A stretch of 64,000 bases of DNA, taken from positions 3,286,001 to 3,350,000 of the forward strand of contig NZ_CP071868.1 in assembly GCF_017569225.1 (NCBI RefSeq), in the 5' to 3' direction. The notes beneath the pieces were generated by a model, which was not told where the DNA came from, made no database searches, and saw nothing but the letters and a program-made list of their open reading frames with translations. Shown piece after piece: positions 52,323 through 60,629 of this stretch; position 1 is the stretch's first letter; the number at the start of each line of letters is the position of its first letter. The DNA is from Pengzhenrongella sicca (lineage in GTDB: Bacteria > Actinomycetota > Actinomycetes > Actinomycetales > Cellulomonadaceae). The translations under genes were made by a program, and so were the position numbers.

Positions 52323-53384
52323 TCAGGACTCGAACGCCGACGCGAGGTACTGGTCCACGTTGTCCTTCGTGACGACCGGCGCGTAGAGCTGCACCTTGCG
52401 CGGCACCTCGACCTCGACCAGGTCGCTCATGGCCTTGCCGTGGACCAGCAGGCGGGCGAGGCGGATGCCGTCCGCCGCCTGGGTGGACGGGTAGATGACC
52501 GTCGCCTTGAGCACGGTGTCATCGGCCTGGATCGATCGCATGACGTTGGCCGACCCCGCGCCGCCGACCATCACGAACTCGTCCCGGCCGGCGTTCTCGA
52601 TGGCGGCGAGCACGCCGACGCCCTGGTCGTCGTCGTGGTTCCACAGGGCGTCGATCTTCGGCGCCGCCTGCAGCAGGTTGGCCGCCGCGGCCTCGCCGCC
52701 CTGGACCGTGAAGTCGGCCGCGACGCGGTTGTCGACGTCGAGGCCGCATCCCGCGAGTGCGTCGGCGAAGCCCTGGCTGCGGTCCTGCGTCAGCGGCAGG
52801 GAGTCGATCCCGGCGATCTCGGCGACCACGGCGTCGGACTGGCCCCCGAGCTGCTCGCAGATGTAGGAGCCCGCGCTCACGCCCATGCCGTAGTTGTCGC
52901 CGAGGATCGTGGTCCGGGCGGCATTCGGGTCCGAGAACTCGCGGTCCACGTTGATGACGACGATGCCCGCCTCCATCGCCTCGGTCGCGACCTCGGTCAG
53001 CGCCGCGCCGTCGAACGGCAGCAGCACGATCGCGTCCACCTTGTCGTTGATGAACGTCTCGATCTGGCTGATCTGGAGGTTCACGTCGTTCGTCGCCTCC
53101 GCCTGGATGAGCTCGACGTCCTCGAACGACTCCGCCTCCGCGACCGCGCTCTTCGTGATCGCCCCCATCCACCCGTGGTCGGCCGCCGGCGCCGAAAACC
53201 CGATCCGGACCATGTCCCCGGGCTCGTCGTTGTCGCTGACGGCGACGGGCGCGCTGTCGGCGGCGTCGGCGGTGTCGTCCGCCTCCGGGGTGTTCGACGT
53301 GCACCCCGCGGCGAGCAGGGCGAACGCCGCCGTCGAGCCGGCGGCGAGCAGCAGCCGGCGGCGGCGCATCAGTGGTGCGGACAT
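52323..53384 (-). CDS. Sugar ABC transporter substrate-binding lipoprotein (RbsB type)
   Basis: 353 aa. The N-terminus MRRRRLLLAAGSTAAFALLA followed by AGC is a lipoprotein signal with lipobox LAAGC. An acidic linker (TPEADDTADAADSAPVAVSD) precedes a Periplasmic_binding_4 fold: IGFSAPAADHGWMGAITKSA, DAIVLLPFDGAALTEVATEA and WNHDDDQGVGVLAAIENAG. It delivers a sugar or cyclitol to the adjacent permease. ATG at 53384 has a strong AAGGAGG. The gene is 64 bp downstream of the permease gene. Confidence 0.94.
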   Translation of the reverse strand: MSAPLMRRRRLLLAAGSTAAFALLAAGCTSNTPEADDTADAADSAPVAVSDNDEPGDMVRIGFSAPAADHGWMGAITKSAVAEAESFEDVELIQAEATNDVNLQISQIETFINDKVDAIVLLPFDGAALTEVATEAMEAGIVVINVDREFSDPNAARTTILGDNYGMGVSAGSYICEQLGGQSDAVVAEIAGIDSLPLTQDRSQGFADALAGCGLDVDNRVAADFTVQGGEAAAANLLQAAPKIDALWNHDDDQGVGVLAAIENAGRDEFVMVGGAGSANVMRSIQADDTVLKATVIYPSTQAADGIRLARLLVHGKAMSDLVEVEVPRKVQLYAPVVTKDNVDQYLASAFES

Positions 53385-53448
53385 GGTGTTCCTCCTTGAA
53401 CGGGGCGGTGCTTCGGTGAGGTCGAACGAGGTGTGCGAGCCGGTCGGC

Positions 53449-54441
53449 TCAGGTGCCGTGGCTGCGGGCCGCGATGCGCTGCTGGAGCAGCACGGCGACG
53501 ACGATGATCACGCCCTTGGCCACGGCCTGCGCCGAGATGGACAGGTTGTTCTGCGTGAAGACGTTGGTCAGCGTGGAGAAGATCAGGACGCCGAAGACGG
53601 TGCCGACGATCGTGCCGCGCCCCCCGACGAGCAGCGTCCCGCCCACGACGACCGCCGCGATCGCGTCGAGCTCGTACAGCTGCCCGTGCGTCGAGCTGCC
53701 GGCCGTCGTCCGGGCGAGCATCATCACGGCCCCGATCCCTGCGGTCAGGCCCGCGAGCGCGTACAGGTACATCGTGTGCCGCTTGACCTTGATCCCCGCG
53801 AGCCGGGCCGCCTCGGGGTTGCCGCCGACGGCGAGCGTGCGGCGCCCGAAGGTCGTGCGGTTGAGCAGGATCCAGCCGGCCACGGCCACGGCGGCGAAGA
53901 TCCACACCAGCACCGACACCCCGATCAGGTCGGTCCGGAAGAAGTCGAGGAAGGGTTGGACGTGCACGATCTGGGTCTGCCGGTTGGCGATCATCTCGGC
54001 GAGCCCGCGCGCGGCGACCATCATCGCGAGCGTCGCGATGAACGCGACGACCCCGCCGTAGGCGATGAGCACCCCGTTGATGAGCCCGGCGCCGACCCCG
54101 ACGGCGAGCGCGACCCCGACCATCACGATCCAGTGCGAGTCCTGCGCCATCGTCTGGGTCGCGAGGGTCGTCGCCCAGACCGACGCGAGCCCGAGCACCG
54201 AGCCGATCGACAGATCGATGCCGCCGCCCGTGATGACGAAGGTCATCCCGATGCTCAGCACCCCGATCACGGCGGCCAGCCGCAGGATCGTCATGAGGTT
54301 GTCGACGCTGGCGAAGCGCTCGCCCGCGGTGATCACCCCGACGGCGCACAGCGCGACGAGCGCGATGACGAGCCCGAGGTTTCGCCCGGCGGCGCCGCCG
54401 AACAGCCGGCGTACGCCGGATCGGGTAGTCGTGTCACTCAT
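53449..54441 (-). CDS. Sugar ABC transporter permease (RbsC type)
   Basis: 330 aa with about 8-10 membrane helices. ITGGGIDLSIGSVLGLASVW and INGVLIAYGGVVAFIATLAM are BPD_transp_2 signatures, as is GGTLLVGGRGTIVGTVFGVL (the GxxGxG coupling region). It forms the homodimeric channel. The ATG overlaps the ATPase stop by 4 nt (ATGA), so the ATPase and permease are translated together. Confidence 0.95.
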   Translation of the reverse strand: MSDTTTRSGVRRLFGGAAGRNLGLVIALVALCAVGVITAGERFASVDNLMTILRLAAVIGVLSIGMTFVITGGGIDLSIGSVLGLASVWATTLATQTMAQDSHWIVMVGVALAVGVGAGLINGVLIAYGGVVAFIATLAMMVAARGLAEMIANRQTQIVHVQPFLDFFRTDLIGVSVLVWIFAAVAVAGWILLNRTTFGRRTLAVGGNPEAARLAGIKVKRHTMYLYALAGLTAGIGAVMMLARTTAGSSTHGQLYELDAIAAVVVGGTLLVGGRGTIVGTVFGVLIFSTLTNVFTQNNLSISAQAVAKGVIIVVAVLLQQRIAARSHGT

Positions 54442-55958
54442 GCGGGCATCCCTTCCATCACGAGGTCGAGCACGCGGTGCTCGTCGATCTCGGTCGCCGG
54501 TCCGGCGTGCACGACCCGCCCCTCGGAGACGACGAGCACTCGGTCGGACAGGCCGAGCACCTCCTCGATCTCGCTGGAGACGACGACGACGGCGGCGCCG
54601 CTCGCCGCGAGGTCACGGATCAGCGCGTAGATCTCGGCCCGGGCACCGACGTCGACGCCGCGGGTCGGCTCGTCCAGGAGCAGCACCGTGCAGCCGTGCA
54701 CGAGCCAGCGCGCGAGCAGGACCTTCTGCTGGTTGCCGCCCGACAGCGTGCGAGCGCTGCGGTCGGGGTCGGCCGGGCGCAGGTCGAGCGCCTCGATCTG
54801 CGCCCGCGCGGCCTCGCGCTCGCCGGCCTCGTCGAGGAACGACGCGCGGGCGAAGCGCGCGAACGCGGACAGCGTCACGTTGCGGTACACCGGTTCGTCC
54901 AGCAGCAGGCCCTGGCTCTTGCGCTCCTCCGGGCACAGCCCCAGGCCTGCGGCGACCGCGGCCGGCACCGAACCGGGCCGGACCCGGGTTCCGGACACCA
55001 GCACCTGACCGCTCGTGGCGCGGCGGGCCCCGAACACCGTCTCGAGGATCTCGGACCGGCCCGACCCGACGAGCCCGGCGAGCCCGACGACCTCGCCGGC
55101 CCGGACCTCGAAGTCCACGTCGGCGAAGACCCCGCGCAGCCCGAGGCCCTCGACGCGGAGCAACCGCTCGGCGTCCGGCGCGACGGGCGGCCGGACGGGG
55201 AACGCGTGCTCGACCGTCCGCCCGGTCATCAGCCGGATGAGGTCGGCCGTCGGCGTGCTGGCCGCCGCGAGGCCGGTCGCCACGGTGCGGCCGTCCTTGA
55301 GCACCGTGATCCGGTCGCCGATCTGGCGGATCTCCTCGAGCCGGTGGGAGATGTAGACCACCGCGACACCCGACGCCGTCAGCTCCCGAACCACCCGGAA
55401 CAGGTTCGCGACCTCCTCGGAGTCGAGGACGGCGGACGGCTCGTCCATGATGATCACGCGCGCGTCGCGCGAGAGCGCGCGCGCCATGCTCACGATCTGC
55501 TTGCCGGCCGCGCTGAGCCGCCCGACCTCGCGCTGCGGCGAGATGTCGTCGTGCCCGAGTCGACGCAGCAGGGCCCGGGTGCGCTGGCGCGCCGCTCGGC
55601 GCTGGGAGAAGCCGGCGACCGCGACCTCGTGGCCCAGGAAGACGTTCTCCGCGACGCTCAGCCCGTCCACGACGTCGAGCTCCTGGTACATCGTCGCGAC
55701 GCCGAGCCGGAGCGCCGCGACCGGGTTCGCGATCGTGACCGGCGTGCCGTCGATGCGGATCTCACCCTCGTCGGGCTGGTGCGCCCCGGCGAGGATCTTG
55801 ATGAGTGTCGACTTGCCCGCCCCGTTCTGGCCGAGGACGCAGTGCACCTCGCCCGCCCGGATCTCGAGATCGACGCCGTCGAGCGCGCGCGCTCCCGGGA
55901 ACTGCTTGACGATCCCGTGCATGCTCAGCAGCGCGGCGGGTGGGTCGACGTTGACCAT
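54438..55958 (-). CDS. Sugar ABC transporter ATP-binding protein (RbsA type)
   Basis: 506 aa with two ATPase domains. First: Walker A GQNGAGKSTLIKILAG, signature-like LSAAGKQIVSMARAL, Walker B VIIMDEPSAVLD. Second: a degenerate P-loop GLVGSGRSEILETVFG, signature LSGGNQQKVLLARWL and Walker B VLLLDEPTRGVD. This asymmetry is usual in the RbsA/MglA family. It is the first gene of the operon, with a divergent ROK regulator 108 bp away. Confidence 0.96.
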   Translation of the reverse strand: MVNVDPPAALLSMHGIVKQFPGARALDGVDLEIRAGEVHCVLGQNGAGKSTLIKILAGAHQPDEGEIRIDGTPVTIANPVAALRLGVATMYQELDVVDGLSVAENVFLGHEVAVAGFSQRRAARQRTRALLRRLGHDDISPQREVGRLSAAGKQIVSMARALSRDARVIIMDEPSAVLDSEEVANLFRVVRELTASGVAVVYISHRLEEIRQIGDRITVLKDGRTVATGLAAASTPTADLIRLMTGRTVEHAFPVRPPVAPDAERLLRVEGLGLRGVFADVDFEVRAGEVVGLAGLVGSGRSEILETVFGARRATSGQVLVSGTRVRPGSVPAAVAAGLGLCPEERKSQGLLLDEPVYRNVTLSAFARFARASFLDEAGEREAARAQIEALDLRPADPDRSARTLSGGNQQKVLLARWLVHGCTVLLLDEPTRGVDVGARAEIYALIRDLAASGAAVVVVSSEIEEVLGLSDRVLVVSEGRVVHAGPATEIDEHRVLDLVMEGMPA

Positions 55959-56003
55959 GAGGGGAACGCTCGCAGGAAGTTCTGCCAGACGTCAAGCAAA
56001 AGT

Positions 56004-56039
56004 CGTGACCGATTTGAGATGTTATGTGAACGTGACCGA
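56004..56039. promoter_or_regulatory. Direct repeats flanking a minus-10 box in the ROK-ABC spacer
   Basis: CGTGACCGA occurs at 56004-56012 and 56031-56039. Between them, on the minus strand, TAACAT (56019-56024) could be the minus-10 of the transporter operon. A regulator bound to both repeats would bracket it; the ROK protein is the natural candidate. Confidence 0.45.
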
Positions 56040-56066
56040 CCGAAGTCGAGATGGTTCACTGGGCGC

Positions 56067-57251
56067 ATGGTGGCGGATCAGCTCCGGGTCGTCCCTCGAC
56101 CGGCCGGGATCGGGGAGCTGTTCCAGCTGCTGCGCGACGGGCAGCCGCGGACCCGGGCCGACCTAGCCCAGGAGACCGGCCAGTCGCGCTCGACCGTCGC
56201 CACGCGGGTCGATCAGCTGCTCGCCTCGGGGTTCGTCGCGGCGGCCGGCGAGGCGAGCTCGACCGGCGGCCGCCCGCCGGCGACGTTCGCGTTCAACCCG
56301 GCCGCCCGCATCGTCCTCGCGATCGACCTCGGCGCGACCCACGCACGCGTCGCGGTCACCGACCTTGCCCAGCACGTGCTCGCCGAGGTGAACGAGCCGA
56401 TCGCCATCGCGCAGGGCCCGGAGCCCGTGCTCGCCCGCGTCGCCGCGGTCGGCGCCACGCTCGTCGCCCGGGCCGGCCGCACGCTCGCCGATCTTGTGAG
56501 CGTCGGCGTCGGGCTGCCCGGGCCCGTCGCGCACTCGACGGGCCGGCCGATCGATCCGCCGATCATGCCGGGCTGGGACGACGCCGACGTGCCGGCACAC
56601 CTCGGCGGGCTCCTGGGCTCGGTGGTGCTGGTCGACAACGACGTGAACCTCATGGCGCTCGGCGAGCACGCCGCCGTGTGGCCCGACGTCGACCACCTGC
56701 TCTTCATCAAGGTCGCCACCGGGATCGGCGCCGGCATCATCAGCGACGGCCGCATCCGGCGCGGTGCGCAGGGCGCGGCGGGCGACCTGGGACACATCGC
56801 CGTCCCGGGCGGGCCCGAGGTGGCCTGCCGGTGCGGCAACACCGGCTGCCTCGAGGCGATCGCGAGCGGTCAGGCCGTCGCCGACGCGTTGCGGGCCGAG
56901 GGCCTCGACGTCGCGACGAGCGCTGACGTCGTCGCCCTCGTCCGCGCGGGCGACCGGGCCGCGAGCCTCGCCGTGCGCGAGGCGGGCCGCGACATCGGCA
57001 AGGTCCTCGCGACCTGCGTCAGCCTGCTCAACCCGTCGGTCATCGTCGTCGGCGGCGTGGTCGCGGGGGCGGGCGAGCACCTGCTGGCCGGGATCCGCGA
57101 GGTCGTCTACCGCCGGTCGCTGCCGCTCGCGACGCAGCACCTGCGCATTGTGACCACCCGCACCGCGGGGCGCGCCGGGGTGCTCGGGGCGAGCTCGATG
57201 GCCACCGAGCACGTGCTCTCACCCGCCGCGATCGACGCGCTGCTCACCTGA
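56067..57251 (+). CDS. ROK-family transcriptional regulator
   Basis: 394 aa. A winged helix at about 12-70 (LFQLLRDGQPRTRADLAQET, then GQSRSTVATRVDQLLASGFV) is followed by the ROK fold: ATP loop VLAIDLGATHARVAVTD, sugar site LVDNDVNLMALGEHA, and the zinc motif GHIAVPGGPEVACRCGNTGC with LEAIASG. Regulators of this kind repress sugar operons and are released by the ligand. It is divergent from the ABC operon. ATG at 56067 is used; GTG at 56070 is equally possible. Confidence 0.93.
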   Translation: MVADQLRVVPRPAGIGELFQLLRDGQPRTRADLAQETGQSRSTVATRVDQLLASGFVAAAGEASSTGGRPPATFAFNPAARIVLAIDLGATHARVAVTDLAQHVLAEVNEPIAIAQGPEPVLARVAAVGATLVARAGRTLADLVSVGVGLPGPVAHSTGRPIDPPIMPGWDDADVPAHLGGLLGSVVLVDNDVNLMALGEHAAVWPDVDHLLFIKVATGIGAGIISDGRIRRGAQGAAGDLGHIAVPGGPEVACRCGNTGCLEAIASGQAVADALRAEGLDVATSADVVALVRAGDRAASLAVREAGRDIGKVLATCVSLLNPSVIVVGGVVAGAGEHLLAGIREVVYRRSLPLATQHLRIVTTRTAGRAGVLGASSMATEHVLSPAAIDALLT

Positions 57252-57262
57252 CCAAGGCTCAG

Positions 57263-57364
57263 CATCCGACGACTCAGCACATCCAGACGACTCGCGCATC
57301 CAGACGACTCGCACATCCAGACGACTCGCGCATCCAGACAACTCGCGCATCCAGACGTCTCAGC
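57263..57364. repeat. Six 17-bp tandem units at the double-GNAT stop codon
   Basis: Units begin at 57263, 57280, 57297, 57314, 57331 and 57348, each close to CATCCAGACGACTCGCG. The middle four differ by one base or less from that consensus except one A for G. The last unit contains the stop codon of the GNAT gene (TCA, minus strand 57360-57362). The array fills the whole gap to the convergent ROK gene. Confidence 0.92.
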
Positions 57365-58652
57365 GCTGGCGGTACACGTACCGCGCTGCCGGCGCGAAGC
57401 CGAGCTCCTCGTACAGCGCGATCGCGGCCTCGTTCGACTCCTCGACCTGCAGGAACGCGCGGCGGGCCCCGCGGCTCGCCGCGACCCGGAGCGCCTCGAG
57501 CGTGAGCGCCCGGCCGAGGCCACGACGCCGCGCCCCGGCGTCGACGCACAGGCACGAGAGCCCGACCCACTCCTGCTCGCGCGCCGCCCGGATGACCCCG
57601 ACCGTCCGCCCCTCGCTCCGCGCGCGGACGTACGCCGCGGGCGCCCCGCGCAGGACCGCGGCGGCGACCGCCGGATCGACCGGGTGAGCGCTCTTGACCG
57701 CGAGCCACGCCGTGAGCCAGGCGTCGTCCGGCGCGGCAGCCTCCGTGGTGGTCAGCTGCGCCCGCGCGCCGAGGACGGCGAGCTCCGCGAGCTCGGCGAG
57801 CTGCTCGAGGTCGCCGCGCACCATCACCTGCGTGCGCGAGACGGTCCGATAGCCGCGCGAGCGCAGCACCTCGTCGAGGTTCTCGGGCAACGACTGCGCG
57901 CAGACGCGGAAGATCGCCGGCTGGCGCGCCGTCGCGTAGACCCGCTCGACCTCGTCGAGGCTCGCGCGGACGTCGGCCGGCTCCGCCAGCGCGACGACGC
58001 TGTTCGCGCGCCGGGTGAACCCCGCCGACAGGCCCAGCCGCCAGCCGTCGACGTCGCGAACCTCGACCGGGCGCCACAGTGCCGTCTCGATGCGCAGGCC
58101 AGGCCCCTCGGGCACCTCCCGCGCGTAGACCCGGAGCGAGACCGCCCCGACGTGCCAGTCCCGGGCCGGCACCCGAACGAAGCCGAGCCGCCCGTACAGG
58201 CGGTGCGCCGCCGCCATCGGCTCGAGGGTCGACAGCACGACGCGCCGGGCGCCGCGCGCGACGGCCTCCAGCAGCGCCGCCCGGGTCAGGGCGCGCGCGA
58301 TCCCCTGCCGGCGGGCCGCGGGCGCGACCGCGAGCATCCGGATCTCGAGCTCGCCCGGCTCGGCGATCTCGGCGTACGGGCTGCCCGCGGGCGCGAGCGT
58401 CACGGTGCCCGCGAGCTCGCGCGCCGCGGGCGGCGGGGCGGCAGACGTCGGCTCGGCGGACGGCGCCGACGCGGGGAGGAGCGCGACGAGCACCGTCGCC
58501 TCGCGGGCGCGCCGCGCGGCGTCCCGCAGCTCGAGGAGGTAGCTGTCGCCCGGGTCGAGCAGGCCGTCCGCAAGGTACGCCTCGGCGGTGAGCGCGCCCG
58601 CCGCCGCGATGTCGTCAGGGGTCGTCGCGACGCGGATGATCAGGTCGGCCAT
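57360..58652 (-). CDS. Double GNAT-domain acetyltransferase fusion
   Basis: 430 aa. The first domain (about 1-175) has VAPAARRQGIARALTRAALL as its acetyl-CoA loop; a linker and the second domain (about 190-430) have [20 protein letters not shown] and QVEESNEAAIALYEELGFAP. The C-terminal half resembles N-acetyltransferases seen alone in other actinobacteria, so this looks like a gene fusion. MshD (mycothiol synthase) also has two GNAT domains but the motif order and spacing are not clearly MshD-like. ATG at 58652 has GAGGAG 7 nt upstream. Confidence 0.88.
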   Translation of the reverse strand: MADLIIRVATTPDDIAAAGALTAEAYLADGLLDPGDSYLLELRDAARRAREATVLVALLPASAPSAEPTSAAPPPAARELAGTVTLAPAGSPYAEIAEPGELEIRMLAVAPAARRQGIARALTRAALLEAVARGARRVVLSTLEPMAAAHRLYGRLGFVRVPARDWHVGAVSLRVYAREVPEGPGLRIETALWRPVEVRDVDGWRLGLSAGFTRRANSVVALAEPADVRASLDEVERVYATARQPAIFRVCAQSLPENLDEVLRSRGYRTVSRTQVMVRGDLEQLAELAELAVLGARAQLTTTEAAAPDDAWLTAWLAVKSAHPVDPAVAAAVLRGAPAAYVRARSEGRTVGVIRAAREQEWVGLSCLCVDAGARRRGLGRALTLEALRVAASRGARRAFLQVEESNEAAIALYEELGFAPAARYVYRQR

Positions 58653-58711
58653 AGCGCAGCTCCTCGGGTGGCGTCGATGGGGCGCCCTGGCACAGTACCT
58701 ACACTGGAAGC

Positions 58712-59422
58712 GTGCCGACGATCCCCGAGCAGGACGCCGTCGACCTGCGCAGACGCGCCCGGTCGAGCGGGAGCCGGGTCGCTCGCCGGCTCGTCGACCA
58801 GCCGCTGCGCTCGCTCGGCGTCGGGGCCGCGGTGCTCGTCCTCGCCGCGACCGCGGGCTTCGGCGGCCTCGAGTCAGCCATCGCACCCACCCTCGCGCCG
58901 GTCGTGCCGGGCACCTCGGTCGCTGCGGCCCCGTTCGAGATCACGCTCGACAAGGTGCTCTGGACGGCGGAGCTGCCGGGCGCGTACCTGACGTCGGACG
59001 GCAACCGATGGCTCGCGATCACCGCCACCGTCACGAACACGGCCGACTCCTCGGTCGTCGACCCAGTGATCGACGCGCTCGCGCTCGCCGGCGTCGCCGG
59101 GCTCGTCAAGGAGCCGGTCCGCGGGACCGACCGCGTCACGTCGAGCGCGCGGCTCCTTCTCGCGGACGGCAGCAGCCCCTTCCCCGTGCAGCCCGGCCTC
59201 GCCTACGACCTGGTCTTCCTGTTCGAGCAGTCCGGCGAGGTTCCCCCACCGACCGAGGTGACCGTGCAGGTGCTCGGCCACACCTCGCGGCCGAGCACCC
59301 TGGACCGGACCCAAGGCTGGTTCGACCCGACCGTCGTCGCGCAGGCCACGCTGCCGCTGCGCGAAGCCGTCGACACCGCGGCCGTCGACAACGCGGCCGT
59401 CGACAACGGAGCGCAGGAGTGA
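58712..59422 (+). CDS. Exported or membrane-anchored protein, unknown family (cluster gene 1)
   Basis: 236 aa. One membrane helix near residues 34-58 (SLGVGAAVLVLAATAGFGGL) leaves a beta-rich outer domain: PFEITLDKVLWTAELPGAYL, TSDGNRWLAITATVTNTADS and AYDLVFLFEQSGEVPPPTEV. The pattern of a telokin-like or Ig-like domain such as DUF4352 is suggested but not certain. The C-terminus has three 5-residue repeats (VDTAA, VDNAA, VDNGA). GTG at 58712 is 6 nt after TACACT (58700-58705), hence leaderless. It overlaps the next gene by 4 nt. Confidence 0.75.
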   Translation: MPTIPEQDAVDLRRRARSSGSRVARRLVDQPLRSLGVGAAVLVLAATAGFGGLESAIAPTLAPVVPGTSVAAAPFEITLDKVLWTAELPGAYLTSDGNRWLAITATVTNTADSSVVDPVIDALALAGVAGLVKEPVRGTDRVTSSARLLLADGSSPFPVQPGLAYDLVFLFEQSGEVPPPTEVTVQVLGHTSRPSTLDRTQGWFDPTVVAQATLPLREAVDTAAVDNAAVDNGAQE

Positions 59423-60018
59423 AGGCTCCCCTCGCGCTGCGGGCCCGGCAAGCAGGCGTCGTCGCGCTCGTCCTCGGCGCGCTCGTCACCGGTCGCGTCG
59501 TCACGACGGCGTTCGCCATCGACGGAGTGGTCGACGCGCCGTTCGTGCACACCGCGGGCACGGGCGACGTCGTCACGCTCCGGTACGCCGCGCTGACGGC
59601 AGCCGAGCCGGCCGGCTCGACCATGCTCGACGCCGCCGGCGCGCTGCTGCAGACGCCCGGGGTCTGGGTCGTCATCCCCATGACCATCACCGCGGTCGGT
59701 GAGCCGGCCCGGCTCGGCTACGCGGCCGTGCGCGGCTCCGACGGGCGCCTGTACACGGCCGACGGCAGCCGGAGCCAGTTTTCGCCGGGCGTCGCCCAGC
59801 CCGGCGTCCCGCGGTACGCGAGCGTCGCGGTCGAGCTGCCCGCAGCGGCGGCGGCGGGCGCTCATCTGCTGATCGCGCTCGACGGCCTCGACCAGCGCCG
59901 GGACGATCTCGCCGACATCGATCTCGCCATCACGGTCGAGCAGGCCGAGCAGTGGGCGACCCGCACCGCCCCGGCCGAGCTCAGCCCGGCGTCGTCGTCC
60001 CCGCCGGGTGCGCAGTGA
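59419..60018 (+). CDS. Small exported protein, unknown family (cluster gene 2)
   Basis: 199 aa. An N-terminal signal or anchor (VVALVLGALVTGRVVTTAFA) precedes a beta-rich domain with GTGDVVTLRYAALTAAEPAG, GVWVVIPMTITAVGEPARLG and YASVAVELPAAAAAGAHLLI. No conserved catalytic motif is seen. GTG at 59419 overlaps the previous stop (GTGA), and its own stop overlaps the next start in the same way, so genes 1 to 3 form a translationally coupled unit. Confidence 0.75.
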   Translation: MKAPLALRARQAGVVALVLGALVTGRVVTTAFAIDGVVDAPFVHTAGTGDVVTLRYAALTAAEPAGSTMLDAAGALLQTPGVWVVIPMTITAVGEPARLGYAAVRGSDGRLYTADGSRSQFSPGVAQPGVPRYASVAVELPAAAAAGAHLLIALDGLDQRRDDLADIDLAITVEQAEQWATRTAPAELSPASSSPPGAQ

Positions 60019-60604
60019 CGGCCCCGCGGAACGGGTCGTGGTGGCGCCGCAACCGGTGGGGTCTCGTCGCACTGCCGCTCGCGCTCGCCGCCGCGCTCGG
60101 CGCCAGCTCGGACCGCGTGGCGACGTACTACTGGAACGCGGGCCTGCACCAGCCGCAGGGCGCCGACCAGGGCGAATGGCTGAGCTTCAGCACGACCTAC
60201 GTCGACGCGAAGGGCACCCACGGGCGCGAGCTCGACCTCCGGCTCGACGCGGCGCGCGACCTGCCCGGCGTCGCGACGGGCCCCGGCACGCGCCTCGTCG
60301 AGGTCACCCTGAGCTTCCGGGCCGACCCGGCCCTGCCGCTCACGGGCTGTCGGCTCGCGCTGCGGGACGCCCGCGGCACCCGGTACGAGGCCATCGACGA
60401 CATCGTCGGGCCGGATGCGCTGCCCCTGTTCTCGTGCGTGCCGGTGGAAACCCCGGGACCAGGGCCGTCGCTCGGAGACATCGACGCGAGTCTGGGCGCG
60501 GACGACTCCCCGCCGCGGCCTCGCGAGTGGACGGTCACGGGGGCCGTCCTCATTCCCGCCGATGTCGCGGTCACGGAGGTCCTCGTGTGGTGGCAGGAGC
60601 CCGA

Positions 60605-60629
<25 letters not shown>
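60015..60629 (+). CDS. Small exported protein, unknown family (cluster gene 3)
   Basis: 204 aa. NRWGLVALPLALAAALGASS is a membrane anchor, followed by SDRVATYYWNAGLHQPQGAD and a beta-rich domain (RLVEVTLSFRADPALPLTGC, then WTVTGAVLIPADVAVTEVLV) that has two Cys residues able to form a disulfide (TGCRLALRD and LFSCVPVET). GTG at 60015 overlaps the gene 2 stop by 4 nt. Its last 25 bp overlap the 3' end of the convergent membrane-protein gene. Confidence 0.75.

Noticed and set aside
52294-52323. 15-bp repeat at the binding-protein stop codon as a full member of the stop-codon repeat set
   Set aside because: The two copies (GTCCCGTCCCGTCCT and GTCCCGTCCGGGCCT) are dominated by a simple CCCGT motif and barely touch the stop codon, so I do not count it.
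57263-57364. CRISPR array
   Set aside because: Units are 17 bp and contiguous with no spacers, no leader and no cas genes.
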